A stretch of DNA of 64,000 nt, taken from Clostridiales bacterium. GTDB taxonomy: Bacteria; Bacillota; Clostridia; Christensenellales; Pumilibacteraceae. The notes beneath the pieces were generated by a model. The model saw nothing but the letters and a program-made list of their open reading frames with translations, was not told the origin of the DNA and ran no database searches. The stretch's first letter is position 1. Every line of letters begins with the position of its first letter. The DNA lies in the NCBI GenBank assembly GCA_014799665.1, contig JAAVHP010000028.1, positions 1 to 64,000 on the forward strand. The letters are read 5' to 3'. The translations under genes and the position numbers were made by a program. Positions 42,942 through 49,861 of this stretch are shown here, piece after piece.

Positions 42942-43526
42942 TTATTTGTGTTCCTCTATTATATTGACTATATCTTGCCAGTCTTTTGCTCGCAGCATAG
43001 TTAAATATTTAGAATATCTATTATATGATGTATCGTAGCATATGCAGCGATTAAAATTAAGCTCAAAAAATTGATCGAGAAAATAGGGTAAATCTTCTAT
43101 GTAATAATCTATATTATGTTCATGAACAAACTCCGCTTTTTGCGTCACAGACATATATAACCGATCATATTTTATTTGACACATTTTCAACCAGTTCTCG
43201 GTTATTTCGCCCATTGATTGGCTTAAATTAAAACCATTAATATCGGTTTCCTCGCGGCCTGTTATAATCCAAATCTCATGTCCAGTGTTATGCAACTTAT
43301 CAATTTTATCTACAACATCGCCGCGTAAAAAATCAGAAGTATTATAATACTCTTTAAAGAAACGTCTGCGAAACTCTATTTCGGTTTCTTTTGAAACGTT
43401 AAATATATGACGTATTTCGTATGTATTTAAATTGATATTATTAGATTGAAAAAATTTGGTGCCATATTTTAACTTAAAGCTCATAGTGTCCGTTAAAACA
43501 CCGTCTATATCTATGCCAATCCTCAT
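42942..43526 (-). CDS. HAD-superfamily phosphatase, 5'-nucleotidase-like
   Basis: About 194 residues from ATG 43526 (AGGAG 5 nt upstream). The nucleophile motif DIDGVLTDT (D-x-D-G-V) is at residues 5-13, motif II IWIITGREE near residue 90, and the late acidic motif YYIEDLPYFLDQF near 145. The layout resembles the NT5C/YorS group of small 5'(3')-nucleotidases. It is the first gene of the minus-strand arm and lies one base before the STAND gene, so it may process nucleotides or signals for that system; this is inference. Confidence 0.78.
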   Translation of the reverse strand: MRIGIDIDGVLTDTMSFKLKYGTKFFQSNNINLNTYEIRHIFNVSKETEIEFRRRFFKEYYNTSDFLRGDVVDKIDKLHNTGHEIWIITGREETDINGFNLSQSMGEITENWLKMCQIKYDRLYMSVTQKAEFVHEHNIDYYIEDLPYFLDQFFELNFNRCICYDTSYNRYSKYLTMLRAKDWQDIVNIIEEHK

Positions 43527-43543
43527 TTGCACTCCTATAACAT

Positions 43544-43569
43544 TAAAATAATTGCAAGTTATTGTAAGA
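43544..43569 (-). repeat. 26-bp inverted repeat, right copy
   Basis: Exact reverse complement of 36122-36147. It lies 17 nt upstream of the HAD gene start on the minus strand, in the same leader position as the left copy. From 43570 to 43769 I see no gene. Confidence 0.85.
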
Positions 43570-43769
43570 ATAGTTTATATCAGCAAAAGGGAAATTCTAT
43601 TTTATGAAAGGGGAGGCGAACAGGTATAAATATGAAAACCCATTTTAAAGATTATTTACAACAAATGCTGTGTATCGGAGATATATAATGTCAATGCACT
43701 AAATGAGAAAAAGCATACCAAATCCATCATCATATTTAAAAAGTTCAAATTCGGATGATGACGTGCCGC

Positions 43770-43953
43770 CATTAGTGAATAATACGAACCTGCGTAAAGT
43801 AGAGTTCGTATTTTTCTTTGCAAGAGAATATTTTAGAATATTGCTTCACACAAACCACCTATTTCTATGATTCAAACGCAAAAGCGCGATGAGCAAAGTT
43901 ATTTAGCAATAAATCATATTGACAAAATAATATTTGAAAGATATAATTTAAAT
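43770..43953 (+). repeat. direct repeat C1 with terminator-like hairpin and promoter
   Basis: About 184 bp, highly similar by eye to 47149-47330. It starts ATTAGTGAATAAT, contains ACGAAC/GTTCGT hairpin plus T-run, AAACGCAAAAGCGCGA, and ends with promoter TTGACA (43919-43924), 17-nt spacer, TATAAT (43942-43947) for the next gene. Confidence 0.8.
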
Positions 43954-43974
43954 ATGCTTTCGGAGGCATAACAA

Positions 43975-44979
43975 ATGTTTGATAAAAAACGTGCATTGAT
44001 GTGTTCAATAATATTATATAGTATAGGCACTATCGCGTTTTTAACCTATCTTATAGGCGTTGTCGCGCTTGACGCGTTCCCGTACAATTTCAGATTTACT
44101 CTACCTATATGGTTTATTATGTTTTATGGCGGCGCGCTTATAATGACGGTAGTATATTTTCGTTTAAAAAAGAAAGAAGCGTCGGCGTCGCAAAAAAATA
44201 ACAAACAAAAACCCGAATTTACCGACGAACAGTTTAATGAGTGGCTTACCAAATTCGAGCCGTTTACAAAGTTGGGTGCGCAACTGACGGAAACAAAACG
44301 GAAAGGCTTTTCTAAGTTCGGCGGACTTCCGCTTGTTCCCGAAAATTTTGTCTGGCCGACGTGGAAAAACCACGCGCTGCCTTTTCTTTTACAAATTGAT
44401 TTTTCAGAGATAAATGCAGACGGCAAGCTAAGTGGTTTTCCTAACTTGGGATTGCTGTATCTCTTTGCTGACAGCTATGAAATAAATGCCCCTAATTTTG
44501 AACGCGGCGAAGAAGAATTTGCTCAAGACAGAACATTCAAAATTCTGTTCTTTGACAATACCTGTAAATTGACAACGCCGACCAAGCCAGATACGCTTGA
44601 AATTGTATATAAAGAATTTTATGTATCTTCCAACATATCTAAAACATACCCGGACATGGACGATTGCGAAGAAGCGTTTGAAATATATTGCGATAGACCT
44701 ATGGGCGGAATGGACGACGCCTACGATATGCTTCAATGGCAAAACACGGACAGTTTTATGATCGGCGGTTGGGCATCGTATGTTCAATCCGGCGGATACA
44801 TACAAGGCTTAAAAGAAAACGAAAAAGACGAATGGACGCTACTCATGCAGATTGGTAGCGTGCAAGACGACGACAATTTTATGTGGGGAGATTGCGGAAC
44901 ATTGTATTTCTACATTCGCGTAAAAGACTTAAAAGAACGCAACTTTAATCACGTTAAGATGGATATGCAATGTACTTAA
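43975..44979 (+). CDS. YwqG/DUF1963 family protein with N-terminal membrane segments
   Basis: 334 residues. Two N-terminal hydrophobic helices (SIILYSIGTIAFLTYLIGVVAL; LPIWFIMFYGGALIMTVVYF) are followed by a DUF1963/YwqG domain: SKFGGLPLVPENFVWPTWKNHALPFLLQIDFSEIN, FPNLGLLYLFAD, and late GGWASYVQSGGYIQ and MWGDCGTLYFYI. The family is common in bacteria but has no defined biochemical role; it occurs near toxin-immunity loci. A strong RBS (GGAGGC) and its own promoter from repeat C1 are present. Confidence 0.82.
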   Translation: MFDKKRALMCSIILYSIGTIAFLTYLIGVVALDAFPYNFRFTLPIWFIMFYGGALIMTVVYFRLKKKEASASQKNNKQKPEFTDEQFNEWLTKFEPFTKLGAQLTETKRKGFSKFGGLPLVPENFVWPTWKNHALPFLLQIDFSEINADGKLSGFPNLGLLYLFADSYEINAPNFERGEEEFAQDRTFKILFFDNTCKLTTPTKPDTLEIVYKEFYVSSNISKTYPDMDDCEEAFEIYCDRPMGGMDDAYDMLQWQNTDSFMIGGWASYVQSGGYIQGLKENEKDEWTLLMQIGSVQDDDNFMWGDCGTLYFYIRVKDLKERNFNHVKMDMQCT

Positions 44980-45042
44980 AACATATATCTTCTCTTAATT
45001 TGGGTTCGTATAAATAGTAAAACTCCCCGCCAACGAAAAAGG

Positions 45043-45138
45043 ACACCGCAAATGGTGTTTGTTATAGGGAATTTTCCCTGTTGTAAAAACTAATAGCCCA
45101 CTAACTTCTTAAGCGAAGTATAGTGGGCAATACTTTTT
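45043..45138. terminator. two terminator-like hairpins
   Basis: ACACC/GGTGT with T-rich tail (45043-45064), then GCCCACTA (45096-45103) / TAGTGGGC (45121-45128) followed by a T-run at 45133. They separate the YwqG gene (+) from the convergent GNAT gene (-). Confidence 0.6.
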
Positions 45139-45186
45139 TAATGTTTAGCGATAAATTGGAATTTAGGCTAATCATATATATTTGTA

Positions 45187-45678
45187 TCAAAACATATTGT
45201 AAAATGTAAATCCAACCACGTCTTTTTCTGTTGTGGAAAACGTATCATATTTTTTATTTGTATACTCGCTAATAACCTGTTTCCAAAAGTTCTGGGCAGG
45301 CAGGTTATTTGCCCACTGAGCTATTTCCCATCCGCCAGGAAACATATCAAAAATCTTTATAGAAGCTACCTTACCAACGCCCTTACGGCGGTATTTCTTC
45401 ATAACAAAAAATTCTGCTATATTGTGTGGATTAGACAAATCATTATATTCACAGCAAGACCTTACTAAAACCAAACCTGCAAGTTTTCCATCAACTCTAA
45501 TAAAGAAGGGATATCTTCCTTCCTCATTCCAATAGTCATCAATGCGTAGATAACCAAAGTATCCATATTCATTTATATCATCATCGGAAAACTCCGAAAA
45601 ATCATACATATATAATTCCATCATCTGAATGAAAACAGATTTTTGTTCAATCAATATAGGTTCAATACTAATATTCAT
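45187..45678 (-). CDS. GNAT-family N-acetyltransferase
   Basis: 163 residues. The fold is recognised from YPFFIRVDGKLAGLVLVRSC, the acetyl-CoA motif EFFVMKKYRRKGVGKVASIKIFDMF and the late WANNLPAQNFWKQVI. The R-x-x-G-x-G/A signature is present as RRKGVGK. It acts on an unknown amine substrate. No neighbour shares its strand. TATAAT lies only 2 nt before the ATG, so a more distant promoter (GATATAAT near 45716) is more likely. Confidence 0.82.
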   Translation of the reverse strand: MNISIEPILIEQKSVFIQMMELYMYDFSEFSDDDINEYGYFGYLRIDDYWNEEGRYPFFIRVDGKLAGLVLVRSCCEYNDLSNPHNIAEFFVMKKYRRKGVGKVASIKIFDMFPGGWEIAQWANNLPAQNFWKQVISEYTNKKYDTFSTTEKDVVGFTFYNMF

Positions 45679-45803
45679 AAATTATATACGCTAAATTATT
45701 GTTTATCGCATAGTCATTATATCAAAACAAAACAAGAAAAGCAAGGATTAAACAACCTTGCTTTATATCGCTATTAAATACACCGTGAAGGTGTTTTTTT
45801 CGA

Positions 45804-45818
45804 GGCGGAGAAGGCGGG
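45804..45818 (-). other. inverted copy of tRNA-Ser 3' end (15 nt)
   Basis: GGCGGAGAAGGCGGG is the exact reverse complement of 29375-29389. The 45679-46237 intergenic region also has a small terminator-like hairpin at 45781-45800, and otherwise no gene. Confidence 0.45.
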
Positions 45819-46016
45819 TGAAACCTATTGCAAAGAGTAAAGCAAAATTACTACAAACAAGAAATAAAGAAATATGTATAGAATAAAGTATGGAAATCTT
45901 TTGCGATATGTTCGCTAACCGCTTGGCGCGTGCGCCAAAGGTCGCTCGCAATTTCTACGGGCAATCCCGCCGTAAAATTAGCGGCGTTTCCTTTGAATGT
46001 CCGTTTCGGTTTCGGG

Positions 46017-46155
46017 TTTCGGTCATATCGAAAGCGGCGGGTACATGACCAAAGCCGCGCAGCGCTTGGGGGTTCCCCGAAAAACGCTTTACGTTTTTAG
46101 GGGATTGCGAGCGAGGCACTTGTTATAAATCAAGCCCCCGTCATGGTGGCATTTT
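46017..46155 (+). repeat. direct repeat B2
   Basis: Shares the outer blocks of 32619-32705 (TTCGGTCATATC, AAAGCGGCGGGT, CAAAGCCGCGCAGCG, GCACTTGTTATA, ATCAAGC) but has an extra central hairpin based on GGGGTTCCCCGAAAAACG. It lies directly upstream of the GNAT gene at 46238. Confidence 0.7.
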
Positions 46156-46237
46156 ATATTTTATACTTGCGTTTAGTATATAGATGTATTATAATGATTG
46201 TACGATAAACATTAATTTAACAAATGGAGTGGCATAT

Positions 46238-47101
46238 ATGTACTTAATTGAAAACTATAAAAATAACAAACGGTTTAATAGTCAATGTTACGAACTTCGC
46301 GATTTTCTTAAAGAGTGTGCCGATAACGGAGTGAACGAGCATTTTCATTGGGGGCGTTTCGATTGGATGATGACAAGTTCATATCTTGACGTGGATATGT
46401 TGCAAAAAAACGCTTTATTTAGGGATGAAAGCGGCAAACTCGTTGGCGCGGTGTTGTATGATATGGGCTTTCATGACAGATGGTATCTACTACATTCCAT
46501 TTCCGATGAAAACCTTTTGAAGAAGATGCTTTCTTATGTGATTGAAACCGAAGGTGGCACGGCAACTGTAAAAGCAAATCTTGGTGATACGGTTCTTTGC
46601 AAGCTGCTTGAAAACGCTGGCTTTGAAAGGCAGTATGCGGAAAGCGTTCTGGAAATAGACCTGTCGCATGACCTTTCGTACCAACTTCCCGAAGGATTTT
46701 ATCTTAATGGCAAGGATGTAGAAATTGATAAGTGGAAATGGTCGTTGGTGATATACCACGGTTTTGACCATCAAGGTATTCCGGAAGAAACAAGTGATGA
46801 AGTAAAAGAAGCAGAAAAACATCTCGATATTTCAGAATATATCAAAGTATTTGCAATAAAAGATGGAGAATATACCGCGCATTGCGGAGTGTGGTATGAC
46901 GGTGGCAAAACGGCTTATATAGAGCCTGTCGTAACAGTTCCTGAACATCGAGGCAAAGGTCTCGGCAAAGCGGTCGTTTATGAAGCTATAAAGCGCGCAA
47001 AGCAATGTGGTGCTAAAAGAGCAATAGTGCTTTCAGACCAAGAGTTCTACAAACGTCTTGGAATGACAAAATCATCGGAAGTTGGTACATTTGTAAGATA
47101 A
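46238..47101 (+). CDS. GNAT-family N-acetyltransferase, two-domain
   Basis: About 287 residues from ATG 46238 (GGAG upstream; a start 18 codons earlier precedes the RBS). The N-terminal half (GRFDWMMTSSYLDVDMLQKNALFRDESGKLVGAVLYDMG) is a degenerate GNAT-like domain. The C-terminal half is a full GNAT domain: GVWYDGGKTAYIEPVVTVPEHRGKGLGKAVVYEAIKRAKQCGAKRAIVLSDQEFYKRLGM, with acetyl-CoA motif RGKGLGK. Substrate unknown. It stands alone, preceded by repeat B2 and followed by repeat C2. Confidence 0.85.
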   Translation: MYLIENYKNNKRFNSQCYELRDFLKECADNGVNEHFHWGRFDWMMTSSYLDVDMLQKNALFRDESGKLVGAVLYDMGFHDRWYLLHSISDENLLKKMLSYVIETEGGTATVKANLGDTVLCKLLENAGFERQYAESVLEIDLSHDLSYQLPEGFYLNGKDVEIDKWKWSLVIYHGFDHQGIPEETSDEVKEAEKHLDISEYIKVFAIKDGEYTAHCGVWYDGGKTAYIEPVVTVPEHRGKGLGKAVVYEAIKRAKQCGAKRAIVLSDQEFYKRLGMTKSSEVGTFVR

Positions 47102-47136
47102 ATTTCACTTTAATATAGAATATTCGTTTTAGGTTA

Positions 47137-47150
47137 CGCCTTCTCCGTCA
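47137..47150 (+). other. candidate distal attachment site (tRNA-Ser tail copy)
   Basis: CGCCTTCTCCGTCA, 13/14 identical to the tRNA-Ser 3' end 29377-29390 and in the same orientation, ending at the start of repeat C2. Confidence 0.45.
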
Positions 47151-47330
47151 TTAGTGAATAATGCGAACCTGCGTAAAGTAGAGTTCGTGTTTTTTTGTAA
47201 GAGATATTTTAGAATATTGTTTCACATGAACCACCCAATCTTATGGTTCAAACGCAAAAGCGCGACGAGCAAAGTTATTTAGCAATAAAATCATATTGAC
47301 AAAAAAATATTTGAACGATATAATTTAAAT
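47149..47330 (+). repeat. direct repeat C2 with hairpin and promoter
   Basis: Second copy of 43770-43953. Promoter TTGACA (47296-47301), 17-nt spacer, TATAAT (47319-47324) serves the HD-domain gene. Confidence 0.8.
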
Positions 47331-47381
47331 AGTATAGCCATTATGGTTGTTATGAAATGTTGACTAAAAAGGATACAAGAT

Positions 47382-47846
47382 ATGAATAGAATAGAAAAGG
47401 TTCGAGAAGTAGTCGATAGTATAATATTGAATATGACAGACAACGGCGAAAGAAGGTGTGCTTATATACATTTATACGGTGTTGCACAAGCTGCCGCTCT
47501 TATTGCCGAAAAGAGAAAAGAAAACGTAGAACTTTCTATTATTGCAGCAATGCTACATGATATATATTCTTACCAAAATGGGGACTCAACAGATCATGCG
47601 CATAAAGGAGCAGTAATGGCAAAAGAGATTATAAATGAATTAAAAATATTCTCTTTTGAAGAAATCGAATTGATTTATTCGGCTATTTATCACCATAGCG
47701 ATAAGAAGATTACAAATGGATCGTTTGACGAAATATTAAAGGATGCGGACGTGATACAACATATTTTCTATAATCCGTTATTTGAAATCAAGGCTCATGA
47801 ACTGGAAAGATTTAATAATCTAAAAAATGAATTTAGGATGATTTAA
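47382..47846 (+). CDS. HD-domain phosphohydrolase
   Basis: 154 residues. Metal-binding HD pattern: AYIHLYGVAQAAALIAEKRKE (first His), SIIAAMLHDIYSY (HD pair), HAHKGAVMAKEI (further His) and LKDADVIQHI (late Asp), as in small hydrolases acting on nucleotides or tRNA-like substrates. It is cytosolic. It has its own promoter in repeat C2. It is followed by two small orphan genes on the same strand. Confidence 0.84.
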   Translation: MNRIEKVREVVDSIILNMTDNGERRCAYIHLYGVAQAAALIAEKRKENVELSIIAAMLHDIYSYQNGDSTDHAHKGAVMAKEIINELKIFSFEEIELIYSAIYHHSDKKITNGSFDEILKDADVIQHIFYNPLFEIKAHELERFNNLKNEFRMI

Positions 47847-47896
47847 CAGCAGACAGTTTATCTGCTTTTCCCAATTAAAATTTGCGAGGGTATCAA

Positions 47897-48259
47897 ATGA
47901 AAAAGAGAAGGCAACTTTCTAATAAAGAGACAAAACGAGGTGTGCTCTTTTGGCTTAAAGGGCATAAAGCGCCCAAGGACGATTCTCGCACCGATCTTGA
48001 AACGATCGTAGATGATTATATTAAGTGTATAAAATACTTACTGAACGGAAAAATAGTTCCCATTACCGGATTCAGAGACGAAGTGCATGAATGGCTTATG
48101 ACCGACAGCGATGGAGACATAGACCTTGGCTTTATTCCGCACGACAATGGTGAACTGACGGAATGCCGTTATGAGATCGAAGCGTTAATAGGCGATAACG
48201 GATACGACGAAGACACTATACTTAAAGCGCTTAATGAAAAGATACGCACTATATCTTGA
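47897..48259 (+). CDS. hypothetical protein
   Basis: About 120 residues from ATG 47897, 6 nt after GAGGG. The basic N-terminus (KKRRQLSNKETKRGVLFWLKGHKAPKDD) is followed by an acidic helical part (TDLETIVDDYIKCIKYLLNGK; TDSDGDIDLGFIPHDNGELTECRYEIEALIGDNGYDEDTI). No TM or known motif. Not recognised. It lies 50 nt after the HD gene and could share its transcript. Confidence 0.6.
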   Translation: MKKRRQLSNKETKRGVLFWLKGHKAPKDDSRTDLETIVDDYIKCIKYLLNGKIVPITGFRDEVHEWLMTDSDGDIDLGFIPHDNGELTECRYEIEALIGDNGYDEDTILKALNEKIRTIS

Positions 48260-48329
48260 ATATAAATTATGTTGACTTTTTTTATCTAAAATGTTATAGT
48301 TTTTAATATTGATTTTAAGGAGAAAATTC

Positions 48330-48899
48330 GTGGGATTATTTGACTTTTTTAAAAAGAAAAAGAAACAGCCGAAAACACATAAGGTTACTTTAAACTATGA
48401 CGAAATAGAAAAAAGCGCCTTGGAGAAAGACGGCGGCATAAATACCGTATTGATCAACGGTATAGAGTTCGTTATAAAAGAGGACGTGCTTTTTTCTGCA
48501 TTTGGGCATTTTAAGGCAAATGCGTACGGAACGGTCGACGGTATTCAAGTAAAAGTCGACATGACCGACAAAATGTTTCTCGATAACCACAAAGACATTA
48601 AACCCGAATACATTGAAAAAATCGCAAATCTTTTGCAAGATTTTAAAAATCGTTATGATGTGATCGTCGATAGAATTTCTACCGAAACGGCGAACTATCT
48701 CAATGCCCAAAAATTACGCGACGAGCCGTATACGCAAAAGGAAGTAAAAGAAAATATCGACACTAAAAACATAACGGTCTTTTTTGCCAAAGATTGCGCA
48801 TTTTGTGCATGGTTAGACGACGACTCCGTTTTTTACAGCGAGTACGAAGACGGACAATATAAAGTAGAGTTTAACAACGACGAAGAGGATGATATATAA
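48330..48899 (+). CDS. hypothetical protein, immunity-protein-like architecture
   Basis: About 189 residues from GTG 48330, which follows AAGGAG by 9 nt; an upstream ATA-type start would precede the RBS. The start MGLFDFFKKKKKQPK is a short amphipathic/basic element. The rest is a mixed alpha/beta domain (INGIEFVIKEDVLFSAFGHFKANAYGTVDGIQVKVDMTDK) with an acidic C-terminus (FNNDEEDDI). Shape and composition recall immunity proteins of polymorphic toxin systems; no toxin is adjacent, so this is only a suggestion. Confidence 0.55.
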   Translation: MGLFDFFKKKKKQPKTHKVTLNYDEIEKSALEKDGGINTVLINGIEFVIKEDVLFSAFGHFKANAYGTVDGIQVKVDMTDKMFLDNHKDIKPEYIEKIANLLQDFKNRYDVIVDRISTETANYLNAQKLRDEPYTQKEVKENIDTKNITVFFAKDCAFCAWLDDDSVFYSEYEDGQYKVEFNNDEEDDI

Positions 48900-48963
48900 A
48901 TTATATCAAGGCTTTTAAAACTTTATATTAAAAATTTGTTTTAAACAAAACGCACTGACGAGA

Positions 48964-49005
48964 GCACCCGATCTGAATCCAAGAGGAACAAATCGGGCGC
49001 TTTTT
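48964..49005 (+). terminator. intrinsic terminator
   Basis: GCACCCGAT (48964-48972) pairs with ATCGGGCGC (48992-49000, one mismatch), followed by TTTTT. Confidence 0.75.
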
Positions 49006-49011
49006 AAAAGC

Positions 49012-49040
49012 TTGAAAAATCCAGTTATCTTTGATATAAT
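49012..49040 (+). promoter_or_regulatory. promoter of leaderless acetyltransferase gene
   Basis: TTGAAA (49012-49017), 17-nt spacer, TATAAT (49035-49040). The ATG at 49048 is 7 nt beyond the -10 box, so transcription should start at or next to the start codon. Confidence 0.75.
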
Positions 49041-49047
49041 AATAAAT

Positions 49048-49707
49048 ATGAAAAATATCCCCGACGCAAATTCCATATTCCCCAATGAATACAAAACGTC
49101 TTGCTTTATTAAAAACGTAGTAAAAGCTCCGAATATAATTATAGGCGATTATACTTATTATGACGATGACGTAGCGGCAACTGAGTTCGAGCGAAACAAC
49201 GTTCTATTTAATTATCCCGAATTCGGCGATAAGCTGACTATCGGCAAATTTTGTCAGATCGCGCAAAACGTAAAGTTTATTATGGGCGCGGCAAACCATA
49301 GGCTGTCAAGCGTTACTACTTATCCGTTCAACGTGTTTGGCGGGGCATGGCAAGAAAATACGCCGCCGCATTTATCGCAGCTACCGTTTAAGGGCGATAC
49401 GGTCATTGGTAACGACGTATGGATCGGGCGCGAAAGCGTAATTATGCCCGGTGTAAAAATCGGGGACGGTTGTATAATAGCGGCATATTCCATAGTAACG
49501 AAAGATATAGAGCCGTACAGCGTTGTCGGCGGTAATCCCGCAAAATTCATAAAAAAGCGGTTTGACGACGAACTTATCGAGCTATTACTGAAAATAAAGT
49601 GGTGGGATCTTGCACCCGAAAAACTCGTAGAAGTTTTGCCGCTGTTATGCGAAACTGATTTAGAAAAGGTGAGACAGGCATTAAAATCAATGCTTGGTCT
49701 ATTATGA
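49048..49707 (+). CDS. Vat/CatB-type hexapeptide acetyltransferase
   Basis: About 219 residues from ATG 49048. Left-handed beta-helix of hexapeptide repeats: LTIGKFCQIAQNVKFIMGAANHR (with the catalytic-type His), DTVIGNDVWIGRESVIMPGVKIGDGCIIAAYSIVTKDIEPYSVVGGNPAKFIKKRF. This is the xenobiotic acyltransferase group that acetylates streptogramin A or chloramphenicol, though some members have other substrates, so resistance cannot be assumed. No RBS precedes the ATG; the promoter position suggests a leaderless mRNA. The upstream in-frame TTG at 49012 lies inside the -35 box and is rejected. Confidence 0.87.
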   Translation: MKNIPDANSIFPNEYKTSCFIKNVVKAPNIIIGDYTYYDDDVAATEFERNNVLFNYPEFGDKLTIGKFCQIAQNVKFIMGAANHRLSSVTTYPFNVFGGAWQENTPPHLSQLPFKGDTVIGNDVWIGRESVIMPGVKIGDGCIIAAYSIVTKDIEPYSVVGGNPAKFIKKRFDDELIELLLKIKWWDLAPEKLVEVLPLLCETDLEKVRQALKSMLGLL

Positions 49708-49826
49708 TATTGCCATGAATTTATATCACTATTTCGATAAAAACAATAAACTGTTTATGAGCTTGCACGAGTAAATGCGCGTTTGCCGCAGGGAAACGCG
49801 GGCGGCGATAGCCGAAAGACAAAAGC

Positions 49827-49855
49827 TTGCTTTTGGCGCATTTAAATGTTATAAT
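49827..49855 (+). promoter_or_regulatory. promoter of leaderless RF-like operon
   Basis: TTGCTT (49827-49832), 17-nt spacer, TATAAT (49850-49855), six bases before ATG 49862. Confidence 0.75.
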
Positions 49856-49861
49856 ACTAAT

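Noticed and set aside
45763..45951. 62-codon minus ORF upstream of the GNAT gene
   Set aside because: No RBS, lies over hairpins and the tRNA-tail copy; composition is not convincing.
49048..49707. Calling the hexapeptide acetyltransferase a streptogramin or chloramphenicol resistance gene
   Set aside because: Family members have varied substrates and no specific residues could be judged by eye.
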